Of a stretch of 11,683 nt of DNA, positions 6,259 through 11,683 are shown one piece after another. This DNA is from Paraktedonobacter sp035294465 (GTDB taxonomy: Bacteria > Chloroflexota > Ktedonobacteria > Ktedonobacterales > Ktedonobacteraceae). The DNA is taken from NCBI GenBank assembly GCA_035294465.1, contig DATGKW010000031.1, forward strand, positions 1 to 11,683, read 5' to 3'. Positions within the stretch are counted from its first letter, which is position 1; each line of letters begins with the position of its first letter. The translations under genes were made by a program, and so were the position numbers. A model generated the notes under the pieces. That model made no database searches and was not told the origin of the DNA. It saw only the letters and a list, made by a program, of their open reading frames with translations.

Positions 6259-8301
6259 TTAGCCAGACTGCCATGTCTTGAGTAGGTGGGCTACCTTCCC
6301 ATAAGAGGTGATTTCGTAACGCACGCGGTCCGGGTTCACATCCTCCAGGTTTGTTGCATTATTCGCTGCGATAATGATATCGCGCGGGTGAACTGTATGC
6401 CAGACGCGCGAAACGGCATCCGGTCCCTGCGGGCGATAGACAAAGCGTCGTGGGACCTTTGCCTTGCGGGCTTGACTCTCGGCCTTGCCAAAGTATTCTT
6501 TGGCTTTGGGATCATCCAGATAAGGTTCAACTACTTCAAAGAGATGCGGCGTGTGCGCAGGTTTAGGCTCGCCTAGATAGAGGAAGACAACCGGCTTGCC
6601 ATCTGCAATCTCAACCGCTGTACGGATGATCGCGTCGTTGCGTCCGTTCGCCGGGGTCAGGACGGCCAGGACCGAGCCAGGCAGGCGTCCCTCCACTCCA
6701 GTAGCGACGGCCACAGGCAGGCGTCCCTGCTGTTTGCTGAGGCGATAGTTGACGAGAGCCACGCCCATACCTAGCAGCGTAACGCTGCCCCCAAAGGCCG
6801 TGGCAAGCGGTTTGGCTACCAGGTTGGTACTCCAGGCCAGCGCCACCAGAAAGGTGGTGAGAACTCCCAGCCAGAAATCGATGGTGCGCCAGAGGTGCCC
6901 CAATCGCTGACGCCAGGTATGCGCGGGAACCGCCAGATGGGCAATTTCCTCCGGCTCCAGGCCGCCAGGTCTTGCCACCCTGCTATCCGGCGTGTGCGTC
7001 ACCTCATGCGAAATCTCTTCTGCCTCTTCCTCTATTGTGGCTTCTGAGATATGCGTATTCCCGCCAGTCACCGCCAGGTTTCTCGCCAGAAGGAGACGCG
7101 CCGCCCGCCGCTCGCGCCGCCGCACGATATCCAGGCCCAGGCACGTCAGCGTGAACGCACCCAGCAAGCCAAAGGCATACATATCACCCAGCAGGTCAAT
7201 ATCGCCGCGGACCGCGATCAAAACCAGAATGGGAACGCCGGTTGCCAGGGCGATAGAAAAATGTGGCGTGCCGCGCAGCTTATTGCGCTTGAGAATAACG
7301 CCGGGGAAGAATTCCATACGCGCGAGGGCCATAAAGACGTGGTAAGCGCCGATGATCGCCGTATTGCTGGCGAAGATCAAGAGCGCACCTGCGCTGATAG
7401 AGACCTCGACTTGCAAGAACTGCCCGCCCCAATGGCCTGCGAGCAAGGAAATAAGATAGCCGCTCTGATTGGGATTGCCAGCCGCTTTAGGGAGGAGAAT
7501 GGTCGAGAACATCGTGAGGAGCGGGCTGGTCAGGCCAATCGTGAGCACAACCAGGAGGAGCGCCATGCCCGCGATTTTTTTTCGCGGCGTTCTCATCACC
7601 GGCGACAGCTGAGAAATGCTCTCCAGGCCGGAAAAGGCCAGGAACGATCCAGCAAAACCTACCAGAATCTCGCGCGGCCCCAGCGCGTGATTGGCAAACA
7701 TCTGGCCGAAAATCTGAAAAAACTCCCCCAGGGAGATATGACTGAAGACCGTCGCCAGAATGGCGATATCGCTTAAAAAGGCGATAACCGCGCCAACCAG
7801 GCTGACTCGCGCGCTCTCACTGATCCCTATCCAGTTGAGGATGCCCAGCAAGATGAGCACTCCAATCGTAATGATGAGCGCGTAAGGCGGCCCCAGAGTA
7901 GGAAAGATTGCCGAGAGGTAAAGAATGCCAGAAAGGCAGCTAATGGAAGCAGTCAGGAAATAATCCACCAGGATAAACATGCCTCCCATAGCTCCCACCC
8001 AGTGGTTCATTGCCTGCGCTGCCACAGTAACCACTCCGCCACCTTGCGAGAATCTATGCGTCACTTCTGCATACTTGAGGGTGAGTAGTACGAAGACCGT
8101 CATGGTCAGGAAGACAAAAAAGCCTGCCAGGCTGCCTACTGTCACATAAAGAATCCCTGGAGTATAGTACACCGAGGTACCGATGTCGGCAAAAACAACC
8201 GCCCAGCAGAGAATTGGACCGAGCGCGGCCTTTTTAGCCGGCCCGTGATCCTCCTCCTGGGTTGAGATACCCAGCCCTTGCGTAACAGATTTCTGTGCCA
8301 T
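6259..8301 (-). CDS. KUP/KimA-like APC-superfamily permease, probable K+ importer
   Basis: Inner-membrane transporter, 680 aa, about 12 spans plus a soluble C-terminal domain. Segment 1 carries ADIGTSVYY (38-46), close to the GDIGTSPLY of Kup potassium transporters. Segment 3 has the D113-T117-S121 pattern, segment 6 AFSGLESIS (222-230, with S224), and segment 10 MYAFG (Y375). These match in order and spacing the residues I recall for the B. subtilis KimA potassium site (D36, Y43, D117, T121, S125, T230, Y377). A hydrophilic acidic insert (about 394-460) precedes two last spans (about 472-520). Residues ~527-680 form an alpha/beta domain resembling a universal stress protein fold (VLAVLTPANGRNDAI, PVVFLYLG). 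ATG 8301 is chosen because AAAGGA lies 5 nt upstream; ATG 8352 would add 17 basic residues with a poorer site. A generic APC amino-acid permease is the alternative. Confidence 0.85.
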   Translation of the reverse strand: MAQKSVTQGLGISTQEEDHGPAKKAALGPILCWAVVFADIGTSVYYTPGILYVTVGSLAGFFVFLTMTVFVLLTLKYAEVTHRFSQGGGVVTVAAQAMNHWVGAMGGMFILVDYFLTASISCLSGILYLSAIFPTLGPPYALIITIGVLILLGILNWIGISESARVSLVGAVIAFLSDIAILATVFSHISLGEFFQIFGQMFANHALGPREILVGFAGSFLAFSGLESISQLSPVMRTPRKKIAGMALLLVVLTIGLTSPLLTMFSTILLPKAAGNPNQSGYLISLLAGHWGGQFLQVEVSISAGALLIFASNTAIIGAYHVFMALARMEFFPGVILKRNKLRGTPHFSIALATGVPILVLIAVRGDIDLLGDMYAFGLLGAFTLTCLGLDIVRRRERRAARLLLARNLAVTGGNTHISEATIEEEAEEISHEVTHTPDSRVARPGGLEPEEIAHLAVPAHTWRQRLGHLWRTIDFWLGVLTTFLVALAWSTNLVAKPLATAFGGSVTLLGMGVALVNYRLSKQQGRLPVAVATGVEGRLPGSVLAVLTPANGRNDAIIRTAVEIADGKPVVFLYLGEPKPAHTPHLFEVVEPYLDDPKAKEYFGKAESQARKAKVPRRFVYRPQGPDAVSRVWHTVHPRDIIIAANNATNLEDVNPDRVRYEITSYGKVAHLLKTWQSG

Positions 8302-8384
8302 ACGTATCCTTTGTCTTTGGTGAGGCCGCTCCTCCCTCCTCACACGGCTCATCAGCCCTTGAGGGATCGGCTATGCCACTGGAT

Positions 8385-8414
8385 AGTGTAGCACAGCCCG
8401 TCGCGTCCAATCAA
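8385..8414 (-). promoter_or_regulatory. Candidate promoter of the permease-aldolase unit
   Basis: On the minus strand TTGATT (8414-8409) is followed after 18 bases by TACACT (8390-8385), with TG one base before it (TGCTACACT, extended -10). Transcription would start near 8378, giving a leader of about 77 nt before ATG 8301. That is too short for the c-di-AMP riboswitch known upstream of some kimA genes, and no such fold was recognised. Confidence 0.5.
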
Positions 8415-8420
8415 GATAAG

Positions 8421-8640
8421 ACTCATCTGTATACATATTTTTTTATGCGAGATGTTATCTAGCTCACGCGACGAAACAGCGCGAATTATCTGGTAAAAAG
8501 AGTAAAAATATAAAAAATAACATAATAGAGAGTAAAGCAATATTTAGAGAAGCATCGAATAAAAATATAATGATCAATAAAATAATTAGTAGTAGAAAGA
8601 ATGCATCATACCTGTTACTTAAAGCAAGCTGATACGTCTT
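8421..8640. other. AT-rich island with A-tracts in the divergent region
   Basis: The 479 bases between the permease start and the coiled-coil gene contain no confident gene. The core is very AT-rich: 25 G or C in the 120 bases 8491-8610, against 36 in 60 at 8761-8820. The + strand has A-runs at 8495, 8504, 8512 and 8561; the first three are 8-9 bases apart, near helical phase, so the DNA may be curved. No DnaA boxes, iterons or integrase gene accompany it. From 8641 to 8831 composition returns to normal. That part holds a short palindrome (CCTGGCCAGG, 8730-8739), an imperfect one (ACCGG-TG-CCGGT, 8662-8673), and the ribosome binding site of the next gene. Confidence 0.6.
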
Positions 8641-8706
8641 TATACAAAGGTTGGGAAGAACACCGGTGCCGGTCGAAGGGATGACAATTACTTCTTTTCC
8701 AGCCAT
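8464..8706 (-). CDS. Possible small double-span membrane protein
   Basis: An 80-residue frame from ATG 8706, with AAGGGG 2 nt upstream of the start (rather close). Residues 1-35 are soluble (GKEVIVIPSTGTGVLPNL near the start). Two hydrophobic stretches rich in Leu, Ile and Phe follow (about 36-50 and 56-71), separated by the polar DASLN, with a short tail ending CFVA. I do not recognise a family. The membrane part is encoded by the AT-rich island, where a T-rich strand yields hydrophobic codons by chance, and an overlapping frame (8540-8352) also looks partly hydrophobic. The normal-GC, sensible N-terminus and a frame open through the whole island favour a real gene. No promoter was found and the permease promoter lies downstream of its stop. 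Treat as tentative. Confidence 0.3.
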   Translation of the reverse strand: MAGKEVIVIPSTGTGVLPNLCIKTYQLALSNRYDAFFLLLIILLIIIFLFDASLNIALLSIMLFFIFLLFLPDNSRCFVA

Positions 8707-8831
8707 GTCCCCTTCGTGTAGCTAGCCTGCCTGGCCAGGGGTGCTTCTTCTCCGACTTCTCTCCGCTCGTCTACCGGCCTGTCGTGGGGAGGAGACGCAG
8801 TTGATTGGAAGGTCGCTTTAGAGGAGGTTTC

Positions 8832-9254
8832 ATGCAAACGAGTGATCATGGTTTCGAGCAGATTATGGCCGCAGTGCTTGAACAGAAGCAAGTCTGGGAA
8901 AAATTACAGGCGGAAAATCGCGAACTGCGCCAGCAATTGATAGATCTACGCGCCGGACGAGGTATCTACGTTGAGATTCTCAATCAACGCTTCCAGCTGG
9001 TCTGGGACAAAACGAAAGGAGATTCTGAGGCATCCGAGGCTCACGCCAGTACGAACAAGCGAGCACCGAAAGGCTCTAAGGAGGCGGCCCAGCCATCTTC
9101 CGGCATGCTGGAAGAGATGCTGCTAGACGAGCTTTCTTCCGCGATGAACAATAGAATGGGTTCTGCCGGAGAGAGAAAAGCTTCTCCTTCTCTCAATGAG
9201 GATCAGAAAGCGACCCTGCGCCGCGAGTTGTCTGGAAGCTTTCTGCTGGAGTAA
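8832..9254 (+). CDS. Small coiled-coil protein, lineage-type hypothetical
   Basis: Soluble 140-residue protein with no named family that I recognise. Residues 8-41 are a strongly predicted coiled coil with heptad-like spacing (EQIMAAVLEQKQ, then EKLQAENRELRQQLIDLR). A short beta-like module follows (AGRGIYVEILNQRFQLVW, 41-58). Residues 61-90 form a polar Ser/Ala/Lys linker, 91-107 a helix (LEEMLLDELSSAMNN), and the tail ends in ATLRRELSGSFLLE. The ATG at 8832 is chosen for its excellent ribosome binding site (GAGGAGG, 4 nt upstream); a frame extension to TTG 8805 has no such support. It is monocistronic, transcribed away from the AT-rich island, and has its own terminator. The architecture suggests an oligomeric scaffold or small regulatory factor, but nothing shows a catalytic or DNA-binding role. 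My sense that similar proteins occur in Ktedonobacteria is unverified. Confidence 0.8.
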   Translation: MQTSDHGFEQIMAAVLEQKQVWEKLQAENRELRQQLIDLRAGRGIYVEILNQRFQLVWDKTKGDSEASEAHASTNKRAPKGSKEAAQPSSGMLEEMLLDELSSAMNNRMGSAGERKASPSLNEDQKATLRRELSGSFLLE

Positions 9255-9279
9255 TTTCCTTGCTTTCCATAGAAACCAG

Positions 9280-9316
9280 GAGGGATGCACTGAAGCGCAT
9301 CCCTCTTCTATTTATT
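9280..9316 (+). terminator. Terminator of the coiled-coil gene
   Basis: GAGGGATGC (9280-9288) pairs perfectly with GCATCCCTC (9297-9305) around an 8-base loop, followed by TTCTATTTATT. It lies 26 bases after the stop. The convergent zinc-ribbon gene ends at 9366; on its strand the stem is followed only by CTGGTTTCTA, so a role in that direction is weaker. Confidence 0.75.
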
Positions 9317-9365
9317 GCATGTCTGCCGTCTCTGCCTGATCGAGAAGTTCTTCACATAGGCAGAA

Positions 9366-10934
9366 TCAGCCAAGCTGAACGGTCGTCGAAGCCTGCCCGC
9401 TCGTGCCTGGATCTTGTGACAACAGGATTAACGTACACGAGGTACTATCCTGGGGGATGAGAAAAGTAGCGCTGCCCTTTTTGCCCATCTCGCCAGTTGC
9501 GAAGGAAACCGGAATGGTCGTACTGATGGGCGAGGCAGTCTTTCCTCCGGCCTGCACTCTCAGGTAATCGAAAGGCGAGCCACTGATTGCTTCTTGAGAA
9601 AGCGTATTGTCGATGGAGAAATTCAGCGTCAGGTACTCCATTCCTTTTGCCGCCTGTTGTCCGGGGATGCTCAAGCCAGTAGTCGCGCTGGTTAACGTCC
9701 AGTTCAGGCCGAAGTAGACCATGCTCCCATTTTGGGCAATCGTTTTTGGCTGATACTGGCTCAGATTGGCCTGCCCGTTCAGCGGGATCTGTATCGGAGC
9801 CTCGCTTGAGGTCCCAAGCTGAAAGACCATGTTGCCCAGGTTGCCACCATTTACTACAGCAAAGTCTATGGTGCTGGTCTCGGTGGCTCCTGGCGCAATG
9901 CGGTTGCTGGATTTGACATAGGTGGGCGCGAGAGCCGGCTTGCCTTGAATAAGTAACCGCGCGCTCTGGTGATAGTCCCAGCTAATAGGAACCGTCGTTT
10001 TATTTTGCTCTTGCAGGCTCAGACGGAGCATTCCATTGCTGGCCGTTTGTGGATCGTCTATGAAGTTTTGCGCTTGCTGCACACTAAGCAGCGTCACATT
10101 CATGCCAGCATAAGTAACAGCCAGATTGCTCAGGCGAGTCGTTTTTATGGTGGATTGCGAGGGACCCAGGCCAGGAAGGTGCGTGCCCAGCAGCGCTGCG
10201 ACCAGATAACCGCCGCCGCCAAGTACCAGCAAAATCACCAGGAGCACCAGCAGAATGCCTAAGCGCCTCTGTTTTGTGAGCGCAGGCTCAACTCCCGCCG
10301 ATTGTGACGGAGGATTGGGTACACTCCACGGCGCTTGTTGGCCGGCCTGGCTCAGTGGGTTATTGGAAGCGTTCGATGCTGGCGGAGCGGGAGAAAGCGG
10401 CCCCTGATCCTGCCATTGCTGCAAACCAGGACGACTCGGTGGATTGAGACCGGCCTGGCTCGACGGGTTATTGGGAGCATTCCACGCTGGCGGAGCGGGA
10501 GAAAGCGGCCCCTGATCCTGCCATTGCTGCAAACCAGGACGACTCGGTGGGTTGAGACCGGCCTGGCTCGATGGGTTGTTGGTTGCGTTCTGCCTTACCG
10601 GCCCTGGTGGAACCGGCGATGTCGAAGAAGCATAAAGGGCTTGAGCATTGGCAGCCGGCTCTTTCCACCTGGGCAGAGAATCCTGCCGTCTGAATGCGTC
10701 TGGAGCAGAATTCAGCCGGTCGTCTTGCTGAGGGTAACTGGGGGTAGGGATCGTTGCCGCCTCCGAGATAGTATCGAGCGTTTCGTCAGCATCTTTTTCG
10801 TCAGGTTGGGACTGTCTATCGCCTGAACGACTGAGCATGGCTTCAACCGTAAGCCCGCAGGTCGCGCAGTGGTGCATGTCTGCCCTGGTCGGGGTACCAC
10901 ATCGCGGACAAAAACGTGGCAGGGCCTGTGCCAT
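9366..10934 (-). CDS. Zinc-ribbon membrane-anchored protein with Pro/Gln-rich repeats
   Basis: Predicted single-span membrane protein, 522 aa, function unknown. An N-terminal zinc ribbon (C9-x2-C12 and C23-x2-C26, CPRCG and CATCG) lies in the cytoplasm. Residues ~35-220 are disordered, rich in Pro, Ser, Gln, Asn and Asp, and include two copies of a 36-residue unit (NNPSSQAGLNPPSRPGLQQ...; 119-154 and 155-190) plus a partial third. One membrane segment spans about 224-250 (LGILLVLLVILLVLGGGGYL) after the basic KQRR. The exterior ~255-522 looks like two beta-sandwich domains, perhaps DUF4352/telokin-like: about 268-388, with a conserved-looking APGATETSTIDF, and about 398-516. GAAAGGAAG about 5 nt upstream supports the ATG. 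The gene has a likely extended -10 promoter and is convergent with the coiled-coil gene. A sensor, lipoprotein-like scaffold or cell-surface role is possible; no catalytic motif is visible. Confidence 0.85.
   Translation of the reverse strand: MAQALPRFCPRCGTPTRADMHHCATCGLTVEAMLSRSGDRQSQPDEKDADETLDTISEAATIPTPSYPQQDDRLNSAPDAFRRQDSLPRWKEPAANAQALYASSTSPVPPGPVRQNATNNPSSQAGLNPPSRPGLQQWQDQGPLSPAPPAWNAPNNPSSQAGLNPPSRPGLQQWQDQGPLSPAPPASNASNNPLSQAGQQAPWSVPNPPSQSAGVEPALTKQRRLGILLVLLVILLVLGGGGYLVAALLGTHLPGLGPSQSTIKTTRLSNLAVTYAGMNVTLLSVQQAQNFIDDPQTASNGMLRLSLQEQNKTTVPISWDYHQSARLLIQGKPALAPTYVKSSNRIAPGATETSTIDFAVVNGGNLGNMVFQLGTSSEAPIQIPLNGQANLSQYQPKTIAQNGSMVYFGLNWTLTSATTGLSIPGQQAAKGMEYLTLNFSIDNTLSQEAISGSPFDYLRVQAGGKTASPISTTIPVSFATGEMGKKGSATFLIPQDSTSCTLILLSQDPGTSGQASTTVQLG
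10378..10593 (-). repeat. Two tandem 108-bp in-frame repeats
   Basis: Copies begin at 10378 and 10486, a period of exactly 108 bases (36 codons). The first 65 bases are identical and only three differences occur in the first 97; the last ~11 bases diverge. A degraded partial copy lies at about 10341-10377. The repeats encode the Pro/Gln-rich linker of the zinc-ribbon membrane protein, so copy number changes keep the frame. The near-identity, including third codon positions, points to recent duplication or gene conversion. Confidence 0.92.
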
Positions 10935-10985
10935 TGGTCGCTTCCTTTCATTTGCGTGTGAGAAATGGATCGGTCTTTTGTCTTT

Positions 10986-10994
10986 ATTGTAACA
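10986..10994 (-). promoter_or_regulatory. Extended -10 promoter of the zinc-ribbon membrane protein
   Basis: On the minus strand TGTTACAAT (10994-10986) is an extended -10 element with TACAAT as hexamer. No convincing -35 is visible 17-18 bases upstream. Transcription would begin near 10979, giving a 45-nt leader to ATG 10934. It lies in the 141-base gap after the S1-domain gene, suggesting separate control of the two genes. Confidence 0.5.
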
Positions 10995-11075
10995 TAGCCT
11001 CCAACAGCCCCTATGATATAGTACACAATTTGGCGGGATTCCTGACGATTGGTCACTGCTCTGAGGTTTTGCGCG

Positions 11076-11624
11076 TCATGATAGCATCCTTCCGCATTCG
11101 CAACAATAGCGAGCTTCGGGAAGGTCTGGCTGCGCGCTACCGCAGGCTGGGCAACGGCGCTGAAGCGATTCCCCACAATACACGCAATATTTCCAGGCGG
11201 TCTGCACCTCGCGTTGACAGCCTGGGCAGTACTGCCGACCCTGATCGGCAGGAGCTTGTGGAAGGAAAGGCGATTCTGGCCAGGAGAGCGTGCCCACCCG
11301 CCCCTTTTGTCGAGCAAAAGGCGGCAAGTCGCTCTCTGTTGCCAGGCCGGGTTGCACCTGATTCCGCGGACTCAACTCCAGGCGCTTTTTCCCCGCGTCC
11401 ACGTTCTTGACATACAGATGCATTTCCTGACCTGGCGCGAAGCCCGCCAGAACAGATGGTCCCTGCCCCAACTCAAAAGCGTAGACGATGCCTTCCATGC
11501 CGGGCTCAACCTGCACAAAAACGCCAAACTGAGCAACGCGTGTCACGCTTGCCCGCACCTCCTGCCCGACCTGATAGCGGACTTCCGCGTCGGCCCACGG
11601 GTTTACTGGTTGTTGGTCATCCAA
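11076..11624 (-). CDS. S1 RNA-binding domain protein with double zinc ribbon
   Basis: Cytosolic 182-residue protein. Residues ~17-86 form an S1/OB fold (VGQEVRASVTRVAQFGVFVQ, then GMEGIVYAFELG and LYVKNVDAGKKRLELSP), known to bind single-stranded RNA in ribosomal protein S1 and many nucleases. A Pro-rich linker (87-130) leads to two zinc ribbons: C133-x2-C136 with C147-x2-C150, and C158-x2-C161 with C174-x2-C177. This suggests an RNA- or ribosome-associated adaptor, but no catalytic domain is present and the role is unknown. The start is TTG 11624, with AAAGGA 8 nt upstream; the nearby ATG at 11620 is in another frame and soon meets a stop. A likely -10 element is TAAAAT (11677-11672). The gene precedes another zinc-ribbon gene on the same strand with a 141-base gap and no clear terminator, so readthrough is possible. 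Confidence 0.87.
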   Translation of the reverse strand: MDDQQPVNPWADAEVRYQVGQEVRASVTRVAQFGVFVQVEPGMEGIVYAFELGQGPSVLAGFAPGQEMHLYVKNVDAGKKRLELSPRNQVQPGLATESDLPPFARQKGRVGTLSWPESPFLPQAPADQGRQYCPGCQREVQTAWKYCVYCGESLQRRCPACGSAQPDLPEARYCCECGRMLS

Positions 11625-11671
11625 AGACGTGATCCTTTCCTATCGACTCACATATCCTGAGTCCAGCATGT

Positions 11672-11677
11672 ATTTTA
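11672..11677 (-). promoter_or_regulatory. Candidate -10 element of the S1/zinc-ribbon gene
   Basis: TAAAAT on the minus strand, 48 bases before the TTG start, matches TATAAT at five of six positions. The -35 region lies beyond the end of the window, so the promoter cannot be confirmed. Confidence 0.35.
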
Positions 11678-11683
11678 GCGAAC

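Noticed and set aside
7051..7776. 241-residue + frame inside the permease gene
   Set aside because: Charged low-information translation opposite membrane-span codons; the permease frame is clearly real.
8302..8352. ATG at 8352 as the permease start
   Set aside because: Adds 17 mostly basic residues. ATG 8301 has a better Shine-Dalgarno, and its numbering sits close to the KimA residue numbering.
8353..8380. c-di-AMP (ydaO-type) riboswitch before the KimA-like gene
   Set aside because: The predicted leader is only about 77 nt and shows no matching conserved segments.
8421..8640. AT-rich island as a replication origin
   Set aside because: No DnaA boxes, iterons, dnaA, dnaN or parAB genes in the window; AT content alone is insufficient.
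8662..8673. ACCGG-TG-CCGGT as an operator
   Set aside because: Short, imperfect, and inside a possible coding frame; no regulator gene nearby.
10335..10826. 163-residue + frame with internal repeats
   Set aside because: Its repeats are only the antisense reading of the 108-bp duplication in the zinc-ribbon gene.

Overview
The window looks like chromosomal DNA of a Chloroflexota bacterium, most likely of the class Ktedonobacteria (Ktedonobacterales). This is an inference from protein style: short zinc ribbon + Pro/Gln-rich linker + one membrane segment + beta-rich exterior, a MurJ-type protein with a long Pro/Gln-rich N-terminus, and a small coiled-coil protein of a kind I associate with this lineage. 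No rRNA or other taxonomic marker is present. Apart from one AT-rich patch the DNA has moderately high GC. No insertion sequence, phage gene, tRNA, rRNA or CRISPR array was seen.

Layout. On the + strand: thioredoxin reductase trxB (41-970), then a perfect 23-bp inverted repeat; an MFS transporter with a GPH/SUT-type signature (1141-2505), with its own extended -10 promoter and an intrinsic terminator; and a MurJ/MVF-family flippase with a ~210-residue cytoplasmic N-terminal extension (2696-4999), with its own sigma-70-type promoter. A bidirectional terminator (about 5234-5277) separates these from a minus-strand pair: a KUP/KimA-like permease with a cytosolic C-terminal alpha/beta domain (8301-6259), followed 42 nt later by a class I (DhnA/FbaB-type) fructose-bisphosphate aldolase (6216-5293).

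Upstream of the permease lies a strongly AT-rich island (25 G+C in the 120 bases 8491-8610) that may encode an 80-residue double-membrane-span peptide. A + strand gene for a 140-residue coiled-coil protein follows (8832-9254), with a terminator. The right end holds two minus-strand zinc-ribbon genes: a membrane-anchored protein with two near-identical 36-residue repeats (10934-9366), and an S1-domain protein with a double zinc ribbon (11624-11076).

Working together: the first three + strand genes appear to be separate transcription units (redox homeostasis, solute transport, cell-wall precursor flipping). The permease and aldolase are probably co-transcribed. The most informative observations are: (1) the permease carries at matching spacing the residues I recall as forming the potassium site of KimA; (2) the MurJ homologue keeps only two of five charged residues reported essential in E. 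coli MurJ, and carries a large cytoplasmic extension; (3) the aldolase start is preceded by a three-codon ORF built from an 8-bp tandem repeat, its stop overlapping the aldolase ATG; and (4) an exact in-frame 108-bp duplication lies in the zinc-ribbon membrane protein. No clearly new multi-gene defence or biosynthetic system is visible.
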